Assembly: GCA_022841825.1 (NCBI GenBank)
Contig: JALHQT010000001.1
Coordinates: 1,364,001-1,428,000, forward strand
DNA: 64,000 nt
Direction: 5' to 3'
Source: Anaerolineae bacterium
GTDB taxonomy: Bacteria; Chloroflexota; Anaerolineae; Aggregatilineales; Phototrophicaceae
The notes under the pieces were generated by a model. The model searched no databases, was not told the DNA's origin, and was given only the letters and a program-made list of their open reading frames with translations. Of this stretch, positions 44,759 through 54,656 are shown one piece after another (position 1 is the first letter of the stretch; each line of letters starts with the position of its first letter). The position numbers were made by a program, and so were the translations under genes.

Positions 44759-45919
44759 TCAGACATAGCGCTCAAGAGCCTTCAGCAACCGATTGGCATG
44801 GCGTCGTCGCGCGATGTCGCGATAAATCGTCATCAACCTGTTTGCCAGATGGTCGGGATCGTGATTCGCCTCGACCAGCCTTTGAGCCGCTGCTCCCATC
44901 TCCGCCCGTAAGGCTGGCGATTGCGCGAGGATCACCAGGTGCTCAGCCATACCTGATATGTCACCGAACGGTACTAGATAACCAGTTTTCTCCGGCAGTA
45001 CCAGGTATTTGGCATCTCCCGCAGGCGTGCTGATGACAGGTAGTCCGGCAGCCATCGCCTCGATGATGACATTCGGAGAGCCTTCGTAATCTGAAAACAA
45101 AACCAGCATGTCAGAAGCCAAAAGGAGTTGTGGCACGTCCTTGCGCTGGCCCAGGAACGCTACGCCATGCCCCAACAATCCCAGGTCGGCGGCTGTTCGC
45201 TCCCAACGCGCGCGCTCTGGTCCGTCTCCGACGACATAACCCACAAGATGGGGGACTTCCCGCCGCGCAGCCGCCAGGGCTTGCAAGAAGTGTTCGACCC
45301 GTTTTTCGGGTACCAGTCGTCCCACAAAGATCGCTTTGATGAGGTCAGGCGCTGTTCGATCATCAGCCAATTCGTGCGGGTTATATGCGCTTCGGTCGAT
45401 CACGTTGGGCAGTACAAAAAAACGCTCGGCGGGAAGTCCCATTGTATGTGCTTCCTCTAAGGCGCTGTGAGAATTGACAATGATACTGTGCGGCAGGCTA
45501 AGCCCCAATCGTGTCGGAGCACCTAAGAGATCAAACAGGTACTGTAATCCGCTGCGCACCGCGCCGATGGAGATTTCGCCGGGCAATGCCCGCGCCACCA
45601 GCCCTGCATACACGTTTGTAAAGAAGTGTGCAGATTGCAGAATGTGGGGACGAAAATGCCTCACATGCCGCCACAATCTCCAGGTGCGCATAGGCACAGA
45701 ATGTACCTGGCCGAAGTGGAGAACCGGAATCTGCATTTGCTTAAAGGTGTGTTCATGAGCTTCGCCTCGCTGAAGGCAGTAAACCTCTACCTCGACACCT
45801 GCTCTTTGTAAAGCAGCAGCCATATACGTGAGCTGCTTTTCTGCGCCTCCCACGCCCAGCGTGCCAGCGACAAATCCAACACGCAGGCGCTCTTCTCCAT
45901 CCTGACTCGCACGATTCAT
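44759..45919 (-). CDS. GT4 glycosyltransferase
   Basis: This protein of about 386 residues starts MNRASQDGEERLRVGFVAG. The start at 45919 is chosen for its AAGG ribosome site; the frame is open upstream to 46024. Motifs are LGVGGAEKQL near the N-terminus (glycine-rich acceptor loop), IFVGRLVPEKRVEHFL and the E-x7-E element EGSPNVIIEAMAAGLPV. The first gene of the minus-strand glycan block, it faces the divergent plus-strand WecA-like gene 149 bases away; both promoters must lie in 45920-46068. Confidence 0.85.
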   Translation of the reverse strand: MNRASQDGEERLRVGFVAGTLGVGGAEKQLTYMAAALQRAGVEVEVYCLQRGEAHEHTFKQMQIPVLHFGQVHSVPMRTWRLWRHVRHFRPHILQSAHFFTNVYAGLVARALPGEISIGAVRSGLQYLFDLLGAPTRLGLSLPHSIIVNSHSALEEAHTMGLPAERFFVLPNVIDRSAYNPHELADDRTAPDLIKAIFVGRLVPEKRVEHFLQALAAARREVPHLVGYVVGDGPERARWERTAADLGLLGHGVAFLGQRKDVPQLLLASDMLVLFSDYEGSPNVIIEAMAAGLPVISTPAGDAKYLVLPEKTGYLVPFGDISGMAEHLVILAQSPALRAEMGAAAQRLVEANHDPDHLANRLMTIYRDIARRRHANRLLKALERYV

Positions 45920-46068
45920 TGGCGTACCTTTAGTAATTGGGCGCATACGCAGCGAAGTCATTTGAGCACAAATGTTATGCCTTGCCGCATGAAAATCATA
46001 TATGCTGAAAAAGGTTCGCTCCATGAACGTCCAGAGTCAATTTCGCACACCCGCGTTGGAATCCCGTG

Positions 46069-47790
46069 ATGTCGTACCGAGTCGGCTTCCTTTCTGGCAT
46101 CTTTCTGGCAGCAGCCATCGGCATTAGTCTGCTCGCCGCAGCCTTATTGACCGGCGGTTGGGTTGCCGCATCTGTCGGCAGAGCCTTAACGCCGCCGGAA
46201 ACCGTGCAGACCGCCGATGTGATTTTCGTTGCCGGAAATAACATTCGTCGGGTGATACGCGGCTTGGAACTCTATGCCCAGGGTTTTTCCCGGCAGATCG
46301 TCGTGACCGGTGTCTATCCCGATCATCGTTTCGAGTCTCAGACGGCGCTGAACAGATTGCAGCGTGTGGAGATCTACGGAAAAGCCGTAGACTACAATGT
46401 CCCCATCGAAGCCATCATATTCTTACACACCACCAGCACACTTGAAGATGCGCAGGTCATCACAGACTATATGGACGGTCATGCCGCACAATCAGCTCTG
46501 GTTGTCACGGATTGGTATCATGGTCGTCGGATGATGTGTACGCTCCATAGTGGTGACACGAGCGCGCACCAATTCCGATATGCGGCGACGTCAACATCAT
46601 TCGCACCGAATGACTGGTGGCAAGCCGAAATTGGTGTCGATGCGGTGTGGACGGAAATCGTCAAAATTGCCTATTATCGATTCGCGCATGGGGTGCCCAT
46701 CAGCGGGTGCTGGCAGGGCGACTTTTCTATTGGGCTGTTCGGGCTGTTTGCCGGAGCCGCGCTGACACTCGGTTGGATTGGCACCGGGCTTATCCGCAAT
46801 TTCACCCTACGGCGCAGTCTGCTGGACTTGCCCAATCAACGCAGCTCTCATGCAGTTCCCACGCCGCGGGGTGGCGGGCTTGCCATCTTTGCCGTGACCA
46901 TCTTCTTGCTGATCACCTGGCTCGTGTTCAACGGATTAGGCGAGATGCCGCTGGCAGCAGTTCTCGCCTACATCCTCAGCGCACTAATTCTCGCGGCAGT
47001 AGCGCTGTATGATGACTGGGTTAAGGATGTGAAAGCGCAGATCAGGTTTGGCTTTCATGTCCTGGCGGCTTTTCTGCTGATGGTCGGGCTGGTTCTTCCC
47101 GTCGAGTCGTTGGCTTCTATTCCGCCCATGACCCTCTTTCTGAGCTTCGTCGCCATCATCTCGGCATGCCTGTGGCTCGTGTTTCTCACCAACGTCTACA
47201 ACTTCATGGATGGCATTGATGGGATCGCAGCCCTCAGTGCTGTCTGTGCCGGTCTTGCATGGACGCTGCTGATGTGGCTTGAAGGTCAAACTGCCCTTAC
47301 TGTCACAGCCCTGCTCGTCACCATGACGAGCCTCGCCTTCCTGTGGCATAACGCGCCCCCGGCATTGATCTTTATGGGCGACGTAGGCAGCACTTTCCTC
47401 GGCTTCACATTCGCTGCGTTCCCCCTGCTTGCGTATGAGGTGCTTGGTGACATGCGGCTTTGGGTGACAGGTCTCTGTTTTGTCGTACCGTTTGTCCTTG
47501 ATGGGGGGTATACAATACTCTGTCGGCTTCGTCGGCGCGAACGGATCTGGACTGCCCATCGAACCCACATCTATCAACGCCTGGTGATTACCGGGCTGTC
47601 GCATGGCTTTGTGACTGCCTACTATGGACTGTTAGCCCTCGTATTCATCGCCTGCGGTTATGTCTTCTATGCCAATCGGGGAGCGCCTGGCTGGGCTGCG
47701 CTCTTCCTGGTTGTGCTGCTGGGTGTGCTGCATATCGTCGGGTGCGAGTCATTCATCCAGAGCAGACAGGTACGGTCAAGGGTTGCATAG
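46069..47790 (+). CDS. fusion of a DUF218 (YdcF-like) domain to a WecA/MraY-type sugar-1-phosphate transferase
   Basis: This protein of about 573 residues begins with one N-terminal membrane segment and a DUF218/YdcF-like domain (about 45-200: VQTADVIFVAGN, IVVTGVYPDHR, TSTLEDAQVITDYM, ALVVTDWYHGRRM). A polytopic transferase of the polyprenyl-phosphate GlcNAc-1-phosphate family follows: ALYDDWVKDVK, the catalytic NVYNFMDGIDG, GDVGSTFLGF and the HRTHIYQRLV loop. WecA-type enzymes start glycan synthesis by loading a sugar phosphate onto undecaprenyl phosphate. The fused DUF218 domain is unusual; it might act on lipid carrier or envelope intermediates. ATG 46069 is preferred over GTG 46066. Confidence 0.85.
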   Translation: MSYRVGFLSGIFLAAAIGISLLAAALLTGGWVAASVGRALTPPETVQTADVIFVAGNNIRRVIRGLELYAQGFSRQIVVTGVYPDHRFESQTALNRLQRVEIYGKAVDYNVPIEAIIFLHTTSTLEDAQVITDYMDGHAAQSALVVTDWYHGRRMMCTLHSGDTSAHQFRYAATSTSFAPNDWWQAEIGVDAVWTEIVKIAYYRFAHGVPISGCWQGDFSIGLFGLFAGAALTLGWIGTGLIRNFTLRRSLLDLPNQRSSHAVPTPRGGGLAIFAVTIFLLITWLVFNGLGEMPLAAVLAYILSALILAAVALYDDWVKDVKAQIRFGFHVLAAFLLMVGLVLPVESLASIPPMTLFLSFVAIISACLWLVFLTNVYNFMDGIDGIAALSAVCAGLAWTLLMWLEGQTALTVTALLVTMTSLAFLWHNAPPALIFMGDVGSTFLGFTFAAFPLLAYEVLGDMRLWVTGLCFVVPFVLDGGYTILCRLRRRERIWTAHRTHIYQRLVITGLSHGFVTAYYGLLALVFIACGYVFYANRGAPGWAALFLVVLLGVLHIVGCESFIQSRQVRSRVA

Positions 47791-47846
47791 GTCAATGCCG
47801 ATGCCAAATAGGGAAGTGCACGCACGGCGCGCGCGTGGGGCACTCT

Positions 47847-48395
47847 CTACCGTTCGCGTCCCCACAGCTTGGTCGTCAGCTCACGACGAAGCGATTGTCG
47901 ATCTTTTGCCTCGATAGGGATCATTTTGCGCGCGTAATTCTCAATGTACTCATCCAAGCTACTGACTTCCCGCGCGGGGTTTCCTACCACGACGGTGCGC
48001 GGTGCTACACTCTTGGTGACGACACTGCCTGCGCCCACCACAGAATCGGGTCCAATCTCAATGTCCGGCAGCAGGATTGCCCCCGCGCCGATGAAGGAGT
48101 TATTACGGATGCGGATCGTGCCGAATCGGTTGCCAAAGCGGCTCATGGTCGGAAATTGGTCGCGAAACAGCCGACTGCCTCCATCGTGATTGAGGAAGCG
48201 CACGCCCGTTGCAACAGTTACATCGTCGCCAATCTCGATCAGCCAGGGTTCCGTGCCAAAATCATTGATGGTGTTGTAGATGCTGCACCGTTGACCTATC
48301 CACATCCCTAAACTACGCAAGTATGCCGTCTTGTCTGCGCGGTAAAGGACAAGAAAACTGATGCGCCAGCGCTGCATCCATATCTTTCGGAGCAT
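47847..48395 (-). CDS. hexapeptide-repeat acyltransferase
   Basis: This protein of about 182 residues starts at MLRKIWMQRW, chosen for GAGAAGG 8 bases upstream; the frame is open further, without ATG. Left-handed beta-helix repeats (IEIGDDVTVATG, IRIRNNSFIGAGAILLP, IGPDSVVGAGSVV, then RTVVVGNPARE) identify an O- or N-acetyltransferase of the WbbJ/LbH type. It would acetylate a sugar in the glycan. It lies alone on the minus strand between two plus-strand genes. Confidence 0.8.
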   Translation of the reverse strand: MLRKIWMQRWRISFLVLYRADKTAYLRSLGMWIGQRCSIYNTINDFGTEPWLIEIGDDVTVATGVRFLNHDGGSRLFRDQFPTMSRFGNRFGTIRIRNNSFIGAGAILLPDIEIGPDSVVGAGSVVTKSVAPRTVVVGNPAREVSSLDEYIENYARKMIPIEAKDRQSLRRELTTKLWGRER

Positions 48396-48538
48396 AGGTT
48401 TTACCTTCTCGACTGTAGACAGTTTTGGACTAGTGTGCCAGAAAGCTGTGGATGCCTGCAATGGCGTGGTTGCGTTTAATCCGACCTTGATACGGCAACG
48501 GCTTCGAACCTTTATGAAGGCGTGTCACGTCGGTCTGC

Positions 48539-48544
48539 TATAAT
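48539..48544 (+). promoter_or_regulatory. -10 element upstream of the asparagine synthase gene
   Basis: TATAAT lies 55 bases before the ATG of the asparagine synthase gene. The -35 region is not clear, so this is only a candidate promoter for the following long plus-strand cluster. Confidence 0.35.
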
Positions 48545-48599
48545 CGCATCGTCATTCGGCGCGTCACCGCTTTCTGAAGCCCATAAGGAATTTCTCAAC

Positions 48600-50537
48600 A
48601 TGTGTGGGATTGGCGGATGGTTAGGGCATATGAATTCCGATCCCGCACTGCCGGAACGGATTGCCAGGTCGCTGCATCATCGAGGACCTGATAGCTCCGG
48701 CATCCAATGCTGGCATCGCGCCACGTTCGTCCACACCCGCCTGAGCATCATCGATTTGTCGCCTCTGGGTCATCAGCCAATGTCCAATGAGGACGGTCGC
48801 ATATGGACGATCTTCAACGGCGAAATCTACAATCATCACGCGCTTCGCGCTGACCTGGAGCGGCGTGGACACAAATTCAGAGGGCACTCGGATACCGAAG
48901 TGCTGCCTCATCTGTATGAAGAGTATGGCTCGGGCTTCGTAAGCCAGCTTCGGGGTATGTTCGCGTTTGCTATCATCGATCTGGAGACATCCACACTCCT
49001 GTTGGCGCGCGACCGGTTTGGCATCAAGCCCCTCTTCTTCGCACAAACACTTGCCTGGCTCGGCTTCGCCAGCGAGATCAACGCACTTCTGCACCTGCCG
49101 GGCATAGACACGACCCCGAATGCCCAGGCGATTTACGACTATGCCGCTCTGCTCTACATTCCTGCCCCACAGACATTCTATCGCGGCATACAGGCGCTAA
49201 TGCCCGGACAAACGCTTGTGGCTGAGATGCGGGGCGACACCATCACCCAGTCCACTCATTCGTATAAGCAGTGGGAGATTCGGTGGCAGTCGCCCGCGTC
49301 CTTTGACGACACGGTCAATCGGGCGGATGACCATGTCCGCGCAGCGGTTGGCAGCCAGATCGAAAGCGATGTGCCGCTCGGCTCCATGCTCAGTGGTGGC
49401 ATAGACTCTTCGCTGGTGAGTGCGGCAGCCCAGTCCATTATTCCTGGCGATCTCAAGACCTTCAGCGTCAGTTTTCCCGAGCAAACCTACGATGAGTCTC
49501 CCTTTGCCCAACTGGTCGCTGCTCATATCGGAAGCGATCATCACGTTCTCTCCATGCCACCTCAAGCAGGTACATGGGAGCTTATCACCTCGCTGCTTCA
49601 TCATGCCGGGCAGCCCTATGCCGACACTTCGCTGTTTGCCGTCAGCGGCATTTGCCGCCTCATGCGCCAATATGTCACGGTCGCCCTATCAGGGGATGGT
49701 GGAGATGAGGCATTCGCGGGTTACAAGTACTTCCGTCGCGCACTCCAACTCCAAAGATTACGCCGCATCCCCGTTTTGGGCTTGCCGTCCACCTGGAGTG
49801 CCGCGCAAGTGCCCCTCCAATGGGCTGCGCGCGTCAGCAGTCGTATGCGCCGTATAGCCTATAGCGCTGGCGAGATGAGCGAGGGCACCGACCTTACGGG
49901 CATTCTCCAAACCATGCTCTCATGGATTCGCCCGAATGAACTGCGCGCCCTTTGGTGTGGTCCGAGCGTACAGCCCCTGCGACGCTGGTTTGAACCCCAG
50001 TGGGACTATCAACTATCGAGGCACATCCCAATCGAAGACGAGGTCATGGCTCAGTCCACGGAAATCGCTATCCGTTTGATCCTCCCCAACGATTTCCTCT
50101 TTAAGGTCGATACCGCCAGCATGGCGCACAGTCTTGAGGTGCGTGTACCCATGTTGGATGAAGATTTGGTTGAGTTTGGTATTTCGCTGCCCTACCATAA
50201 GAAAATACAAGGCAAGCAAGGAAAGCGGGTACTTCGCTCACTGGCTGCGCGCTGGCTTCCGCCCTCCGTCGCCAACAAACCAAAACAAGGTTTTGCCATC
50301 CCGGTTGACCGCTGGGTGGATGGTGCATTTAGGCAGCAGCTTAAAGACACGCTCGACGACCGTAGCCCTGTAGCGAACTTTTTCCACCCGGAAGTCTATC
50401 GTCAGTGGCTTGATGCGTTCTGCGATGGCGGCAAGAACAGCTTGCTCATCAGCCGCGAAGGGTTGTACCAGCGTGTGATCATGCTCCTCTCCCTTCACCT
50501 TGCGCTGACTCGAACAGCAGTATCTCAGGTCGCATAA
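48600..50537 (+). CDS. asnB: glutamine-hydrolysing asparagine synthase
   Basis: This 645-residue protein has the N-terminal nucleophile Cys2 exposed (MCGIGGW), glutaminase motifs RGPDSSGIQ and FNGEIYNHH, and the synthetase PP-loop SGGIDSSLVSAAA (about 266-278). Length matches AsnB. Such paralogues are common in polysaccharide clusters, where they may amidate uronic acids rather than aspartate; context favours that here but does not prove it. Start 48600 is fixed by the need for Cys at position 2. Confidence 0.9.
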   Translation: MCGIGGWLGHMNSDPALPERIARSLHHRGPDSSGIQCWHRATFVHTRLSIIDLSPLGHQPMSNEDGRIWTIFNGEIYNHHALRADLERRGHKFRGHSDTEVLPHLYEEYGSGFVSQLRGMFAFAIIDLETSTLLLARDRFGIKPLFFAQTLAWLGFASEINALLHLPGIDTTPNAQAIYDYAALLYIPAPQTFYRGIQALMPGQTLVAEMRGDTITQSTHSYKQWEIRWQSPASFDDTVNRADDHVRAAVGSQIESDVPLGSMLSGGIDSSLVSAAAQSIIPGDLKTFSVSFPEQTYDESPFAQLVAAHIGSDHHVLSMPPQAGTWELITSLLHHAGQPYADTSLFAVSGICRLMRQYVTVALSGDGGDEAFAGYKYFRRALQLQRLRRIPVLGLPSTWSAAQVPLQWAARVSSRMRRIAYSAGEMSEGTDLTGILQTMLSWIRPNELRALWCGPSVQPLRRWFEPQWDYQLSRHIPIEDEVMAQSTEIAIRLILPNDFLFKVDTASMAHSLEVRVPMLDEDLVEFGISLPYHKKIQGKQGKRVLRSLAARWLPPSVANKPKQGFAIPVDRWVDGAFRQQLKDTLDDRSPVANFFHPEVYRQWLDAFCDGGKNSLLISREGLYQRVIMLLSLHLALTRTAVSQVA

Positions 50538-50562
50538 TGACAGAAGATTGTGAGTCTGCCTG

Positions 50563-51723
50563 ATGCAAACTTTGGCACCCCTCAGGATGCTCGTCCTATC
50601 CTGGTCGATCCCCCACATGACCACAGGCGCGGCAGTGGTGATGGGAAACCTGGCGACGCAGTTCCGCCGCGATGAGATGACACTCGTGGGTGCCTATGAT
50701 CCTTCTGCACCAACAGCATACTGGCAGAAAGATTGGCCCAGGCTGCGCTACGCCATGCTTCAGCCGCCCGATGCGCAGCCGGGCGCGCGGTGGATCCGCT
50801 GGGTGCAGTTTCCGTTCGTCCTCTTACTGAGCCTGTGGCTCACGTTTCTCCACCGCCGCAACCTTCTTTTCGCTGTGTACCCCGACCAGATATTCCTGCT
50901 GGCGGCTTACTGTGTCAGCCTCGCTACTGGGCTGCCCCTTGTGGCTTACTTTCACAACACCTACGTGGAATGCCGCCCCACCCCCTTTGCCCGTTGGCTT
51001 CAGGAGCGGGTCTTCAATCACGCAAAGATCGTCTTCGTCATGAGTGAAGGCATGGCGGAATACTATCGCGAGCAATATCCAGACCTCCGCTGCGTGCCAT
51101 TGATACACACCCATCATGGCGCGCCCCCTAACCGCAAAGATGAAATTCGCGATCACGCACGCATACAACTGGCATTTGCCGGCAACATCAACGGATCATG
51201 CAGTGAAGCATTCGCCCGCATCGTCCATGCCATCAAGTCTATGCCCGATGTCCATTGCACAATCTACGGACACTCGAACCGGAAGATTCTGGAAGCCATT
51301 GGCGTTACGGATGCCCAATTCACACTCGACCGCGTCCCTTATACCCAGCTCATCGAACGTTTGCAGTCAGCAGACATCCTCCTTCTGCCACACGGATTCC
51401 ATGGCGTACTGCCGCCCGCAGAATATCGAACCATCTTCCCGACCAAGACCATTGAGTATCTCTATTCATGCACACCGATTCTCGCGCACGCACCGGCAGA
51501 CTCCTACATCGCGCGTTTCCTGCAAGAGCATGAATGCGCGTATCTGGTCACTGTTCCCGACGTGGATCACATCAAGCAGGCAATACACACCCTGCACAAC
51601 GACCTTCACCTGCGCCACAAACTGATGCAGAACGCGCGTCAGACCGCCCGCCGATTCGATGCAGCGCTTGTAGCCGCCGAACTGCGCCGCCAGCTTGCCT
51701 CCTTACGAAATTCAGAATCTTAA
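50563..51723 (+). CDS. glycosyltransferase family 4-like protein
   Basis: This 386-residue GT-B protein has an N-terminal LVLSWSIPHMTTGAA, the linker region LAFAGNINGSCSEAF, and the donor-site segment LLLPHGF...FPTKTIEYLYSCTPILAHA, in which Glu is in the expected E-x7-E position. It lies 25 bases after the asparagine synthase gene and 21 bases before neuB, so it is probably cotranscribed with them. Donor and acceptor sugars are unknown. Confidence 0.75.
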   Translation: MQTLAPLRMLVLSWSIPHMTTGAAVVMGNLATQFRRDEMTLVGAYDPSAPTAYWQKDWPRLRYAMLQPPDAQPGARWIRWVQFPFVLLLSLWLTFLHRRNLLFAVYPDQIFLLAAYCVSLATGLPLVAYFHNTYVECRPTPFARWLQERVFNHAKIVFVMSEGMAEYYREQYPDLRCVPLIHTHHGAPPNRKDEIRDHARIQLAFAGNINGSCSEAFARIVHAIKSMPDVHCTIYGHSNRKILEAIGVTDAQFTLDRVPYTQLIERLQSADILLLPHGFHGVLPPAEYRTIFPTKTIEYLYSCTPILAHAPADSYIARFLQEHECAYLVTVPDVDHIKQAIHTLHNDLHLRHKLMQNARQTARRFDAALVAAELRRQLASLRNSES

Positions 51724-51744
51724 GCGACAGCAACCAGGATTTGG

Positions 51745-52773
51745 ATGATGATAGTGTTTGATCAACGCAAGCCGATTGTGATTGCCGAGATTGCTCAGGC
51801 GCATGATGGCAGCCTGGGTACAGCTCACGCATATATCGACGCCGTTGCTGAGGCAGGTGCCGATGCAGTCAAGTTCCAGACTCATATTGCTGCTGCAGAA
51901 AGCACCCCTAGTGAAGCCTGGCGCGTCAAGTTCAGCCATCAGGATGCATCGCGCTACGACTACTGGAAGCGCATGGAGTTTTCTGAAGAACAATGGCATG
52001 GGTTGAAGCAACATGCCGATGACCGGAGCCTACAGTTTCTCAGTTCGCCCTTTTCCCTCGAAGCTGTTGATCTTCTCGAACGGGTGGGGGTGGCGGGATG
52101 GAAAATCGCCTCCGGCGAGACCAGCAATACCTTGCTCTGGGAACGCCTCGTGCAATCTCGCCTTCCCATACTGATCTCGACGGGCATGAGTGACTGGAAC
52201 GAAATCGATCACGCTGTCGGCTGGGTGCGCAGGCATGATCTTCCATTTGCAGTGCTGCAATGCACCTCGATGTATCCGACGCCGTCCGAAAAAGTGGGGA
52301 TCAACGTCCTCAGCCAGTTCCGCGAACGTTATGCCTGTCCGGTCGGGTTGTCCGATCATTCAGGGGTGATCTATGCGGGGCTTGCTGCGGCAGCCCTCGG
52401 TGCAACCGTCATCGAGGTACATGCGACATTCCATCGCAAATCGTTCGGTCCCGATGTGCCCGCTTCGCTCACCCTTGAAGAATTGGAACAACTCGTGCAA
52501 GGCGTACGTTTCATCGCGCACATGAATAGCCATCCAGTCGACAAAGATGTGATGTCCGCACAACTGCAAGGGATGCGCAATCTTTTCACTAAAAGCGTCG
52601 TGGCGCGTGTATCCTTGTCAGCCGGAACGACCCTTACTAGAGAGCATCTGGCAATCAAAAAACCTGGCAGCGGTATACCTGCGCAGAATCTGCCAAAGGT
52701 CATCGGTGCTCGGCTCCGGCGCGATGTTCAGACAGACAGCATCCTTACAGATGAGGACTTAGACTACCCATGA
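51745..52773 (+). CDS. neuB: N-acetylneuraminate (nonulosonate) synthase
   Basis: This 342-residue TIM-barrel enzyme has a C-terminal SAF domain (from about 270, ending LAIKKPGSGIPAQNLPKVIG). Signature pieces are IAEIAQAHDGSLGTAH, GADAVKFQTH, KIASGETSN, LQCTSMYPTP and GLSDHSGVI. It condenses phosphoenolpyruvate with a six-carbon amino sugar to make a nine-carbon sialic-type acid. NeuC and NeuA follow at once, and the stop overlaps the neuC start by four bases. The product could be neuraminic or a related (legionaminic-type) acid; no dehydratase or aminotransferase for the latter is in the window. Confidence 0.9.
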   Translation: MMIVFDQRKPIVIAEIAQAHDGSLGTAHAYIDAVAEAGADAVKFQTHIAAAESTPSEAWRVKFSHQDASRYDYWKRMEFSEEQWHGLKQHADDRSLQFLSSPFSLEAVDLLERVGVAGWKIASGETSNTLLWERLVQSRLPILISTGMSDWNEIDHAVGWVRRHDLPFAVLQCTSMYPTPSEKVGINVLSQFRERYACPVGLSDHSGVIYAGLAAAALGATVIEVHATFHRKSFGPDVPASLTLEELEQLVQGVRFIAHMNSHPVDKDVMSAQLQGMRNLFTKSVVARVSLSAGTTLTREHLAIKKPGSGIPAQNLPKVIGARLRRDVQTDSILTDEDLDYP

Positions 52774-53927
52774 ACAAACGTAAGGTCTGTGTCATCGTCA
52801 CAGCCCGCCCCAGTTATAGCCGGATCCGGACAGCGCTTTTCGCCATTCGTGACTCTGCCGAACTTGAACTCCAACTGGTCGTAGCCGCGTCAGCGCTCCT
52901 CGATCGTTACGGAAGCCTTATCCAGTACATCCATCAGGACGGTCTCGAGATTGCAGCCCGCGTGTACATGGTGCTGGAGGGCGAGAACCTGACCGCAATG
53001 GCAAAGACGACCGGTCTCGGCGTACTGGAACTGGCGACCGTCTTTGATAATTTGAAGCCCGATGTGGTAGTCACAATTGCCGATCGCTTTGAGACCATCG
53101 CCACGGCAATTGCCGCTTCTTACATGAATATCCCGGTTGCGCACGTCCAGGGCGGCGAAGTCACCGGCTCCATCGACGAAAAGGTGCGCCACGCCGTCAC
53201 CAAGCTCGCGGATGTGCACTTTGTGTCCACTCAGTTGGCACGCGAACGTGTCATCAGAATGGGTGAACAACCTGACCAGGTGTTTGTTACCGGCTGCCCC
53301 TCCATCGATATTGCTGCCGAGGTGTTGCGAGATCCTGCGCTGAACTTCGACCCCATGCGCAAATATGGCGGTGTGGGTATGGATATCGATCTCTCAGATG
53401 GATACATGGTGATCATGCAGCACCCCGTAACGACAGAGTATGGGCTTGCGCGCCTTCATATCACAGAAACCCTGTATGCAGTAAAAGAAACGGGGCTTCC
53501 CGCCTTCTGGTTCTGGCCCAATGTGGATGCTGGTTCTGATGGCACCTCAAGCGGCATTCGGGCATTTCGAGAGCGCGAAGGGCAGGTCAATATGCACTTC
53601 TTCAAAAATATGGCACCGGAGGATTTTCTCCGCCTCATCATCAATAGCAAATGTCTGGTTGGCAACTCCAGCGTGGGCATTCGTGAATCTTCCTATCTGG
53701 GCGTGCCCGTCGTGAACATTGGCACGCGCCAATGTGGGCGCGAACGCGCAGCCAACGTCCTCGATGTCGATTATGAGCGTGATGCCATTGCCTCGGCGAT
53801 CCACACGCACATCAATAATGGGCGTTATCCCTCAGACACGCTCTACGGTGATGGGCAGGCGGGCAAGAGAATTGCGGAATTGGTCGCAAATGTCCCCCTG
53901 ACTATCGAAAAGCGGCTCACCTATTGA
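52770..53927 (+). CDS. neuC: UDP-N-acetylglucosamine 2-epimerase, hydrolysing
   Basis: This 385-residue protein of the WecB/NeuC family shows VIVTARPSYSRIRTALFAI, TIADRFETIATAIAASY, HVQGGEVTGSIDE and GNSSVGIRESSYLGVPVVN, then IGTRQCGRER. The hydrolysing form yields ManNAc from UDP-GlcNAc, the substrate for NeuB. The GNSSxGIRE motif and the genetic link to neuB and neuA favour NeuC over the non-hydrolysing WecB; LegG-type activity on diNAc-bacillosamine is the alternative. Confidence 0.85.
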   Translation: MNKRKVCVIVTARPSYSRIRTALFAIRDSAELELQLVVAASALLDRYGSLIQYIHQDGLEIAARVYMVLEGENLTAMAKTTGLGVLELATVFDNLKPDVVVTIADRFETIATAIAASYMNIPVAHVQGGEVTGSIDEKVRHAVTKLADVHFVSTQLARERVIRMGEQPDQVFVTGCPSIDIAAEVLRDPALNFDPMRKYGGVGMDIDLSDGYMVIMQHPVTTEYGLARLHITETLYAVKETGLPAFWFWPNVDAGSDGTSSGIRAFREREGQVNMHFFKNMAPEDFLRLIINSKCLVGNSSVGIRESSYLGVPVVNIGTRQCGRERAANVLDVDYERDAIASAIHTHINNGRYPSDTLYGDGQAGKRIAELVANVPLTIEKRLTY

Positions 53928-53948
53928 TAGGATATTCCCTTCAACATC

Positions 53949-54656
53949 ATGCCTAAAACGCTCGGCATTATCCCGGCTCGTGGGGGATCAAAAGGGGTCC
54001 CCAACAAGAATGCGCGCCCGTTGTGCGGCAAACCGCTGCTCCAATACACCATTGAAGCCGCACAAGTGGCACAGCGTCTGGATCATGTCATCCTGAGCAC
54101 GGACAGCGCGGAAATTGCCGCCATTGGTCATGAATGCGGTGTGGACATGCCGTTCATGCGCCCCGCCGATCTGGCACAGGATGATACCCCCATGCTCCCG
54201 GTCATTCAGCACGCCGTCAGCAGCCTCGAAGCGCTTGGCGAAGTCTACGATCTGATTTGCCTGCTTCAACCCACCAGCCCACTACGTGACGCACCCATGA
54301 TCGATGGCTGCATCCAACTCCTGCTGGAGCGGCAAGCCGACTCTGTGTTCACCGTCCTGCCGGTTCCTTTTGAACACAATCCGCACTGGGTGTACTTTGC
54401 CAACGATGAAGGCTACCTTAAGATTAGCACGGGCATCCGAGCACCGATCCCGCGTCGCCAATTGCTTCCCCCCGCCTACCATAGAGAGGGATCAGTCTAC
54501 GTGTCAACCCGCGCGGTCGTCATGGAACACAACAGCTTGTACGGTGATCGGATCATCGGCTATCCGGTTGACCCTACGCGCAGCGTCAACATCGATACCC
54601 TCGAAGACTGGGCTTTAGCTGAACAGCTCATTTGCGGAAGCAAACCCAAACCATGA
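53949..54656 (+). CDS. neuA: CMP-sialic acid synthetase (cytidylyltransferase)
   Basis: This 235-residue protein has the nucleotide-binding start GIIPARGGSKGVPNKNARP and ICLLQPTSPLRDA, standard for the CMP-NeuAc/CMP-Kdo synthetase family; length fits NeuA. It activates the nonulosonic acid with CTP for transfer. It lies 21 bases after neuC, and its TGA overlaps the next gene's ATG, so the three steps of nonulosonate activation are coupled to the following transferase gene. Confidence 0.88.
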   Translation: MPKTLGIIPARGGSKGVPNKNARPLCGKPLLQYTIEAAQVAQRLDHVILSTDSAEIAAIGHECGVDMPFMRPADLAQDDTPMLPVIQHAVSSLEALGEVYDLICLLQPTSPLRDAPMIDGCIQLLLERQADSVFTVLPVPFEHNPHWVYFANDEGYLKISTGIRAPIPRRQLLPPAYHREGSVYVSTRAVVMEHNSLYGDRIIGYPVDPTRSVNIDTLEDWALAEQLICGSKPKP

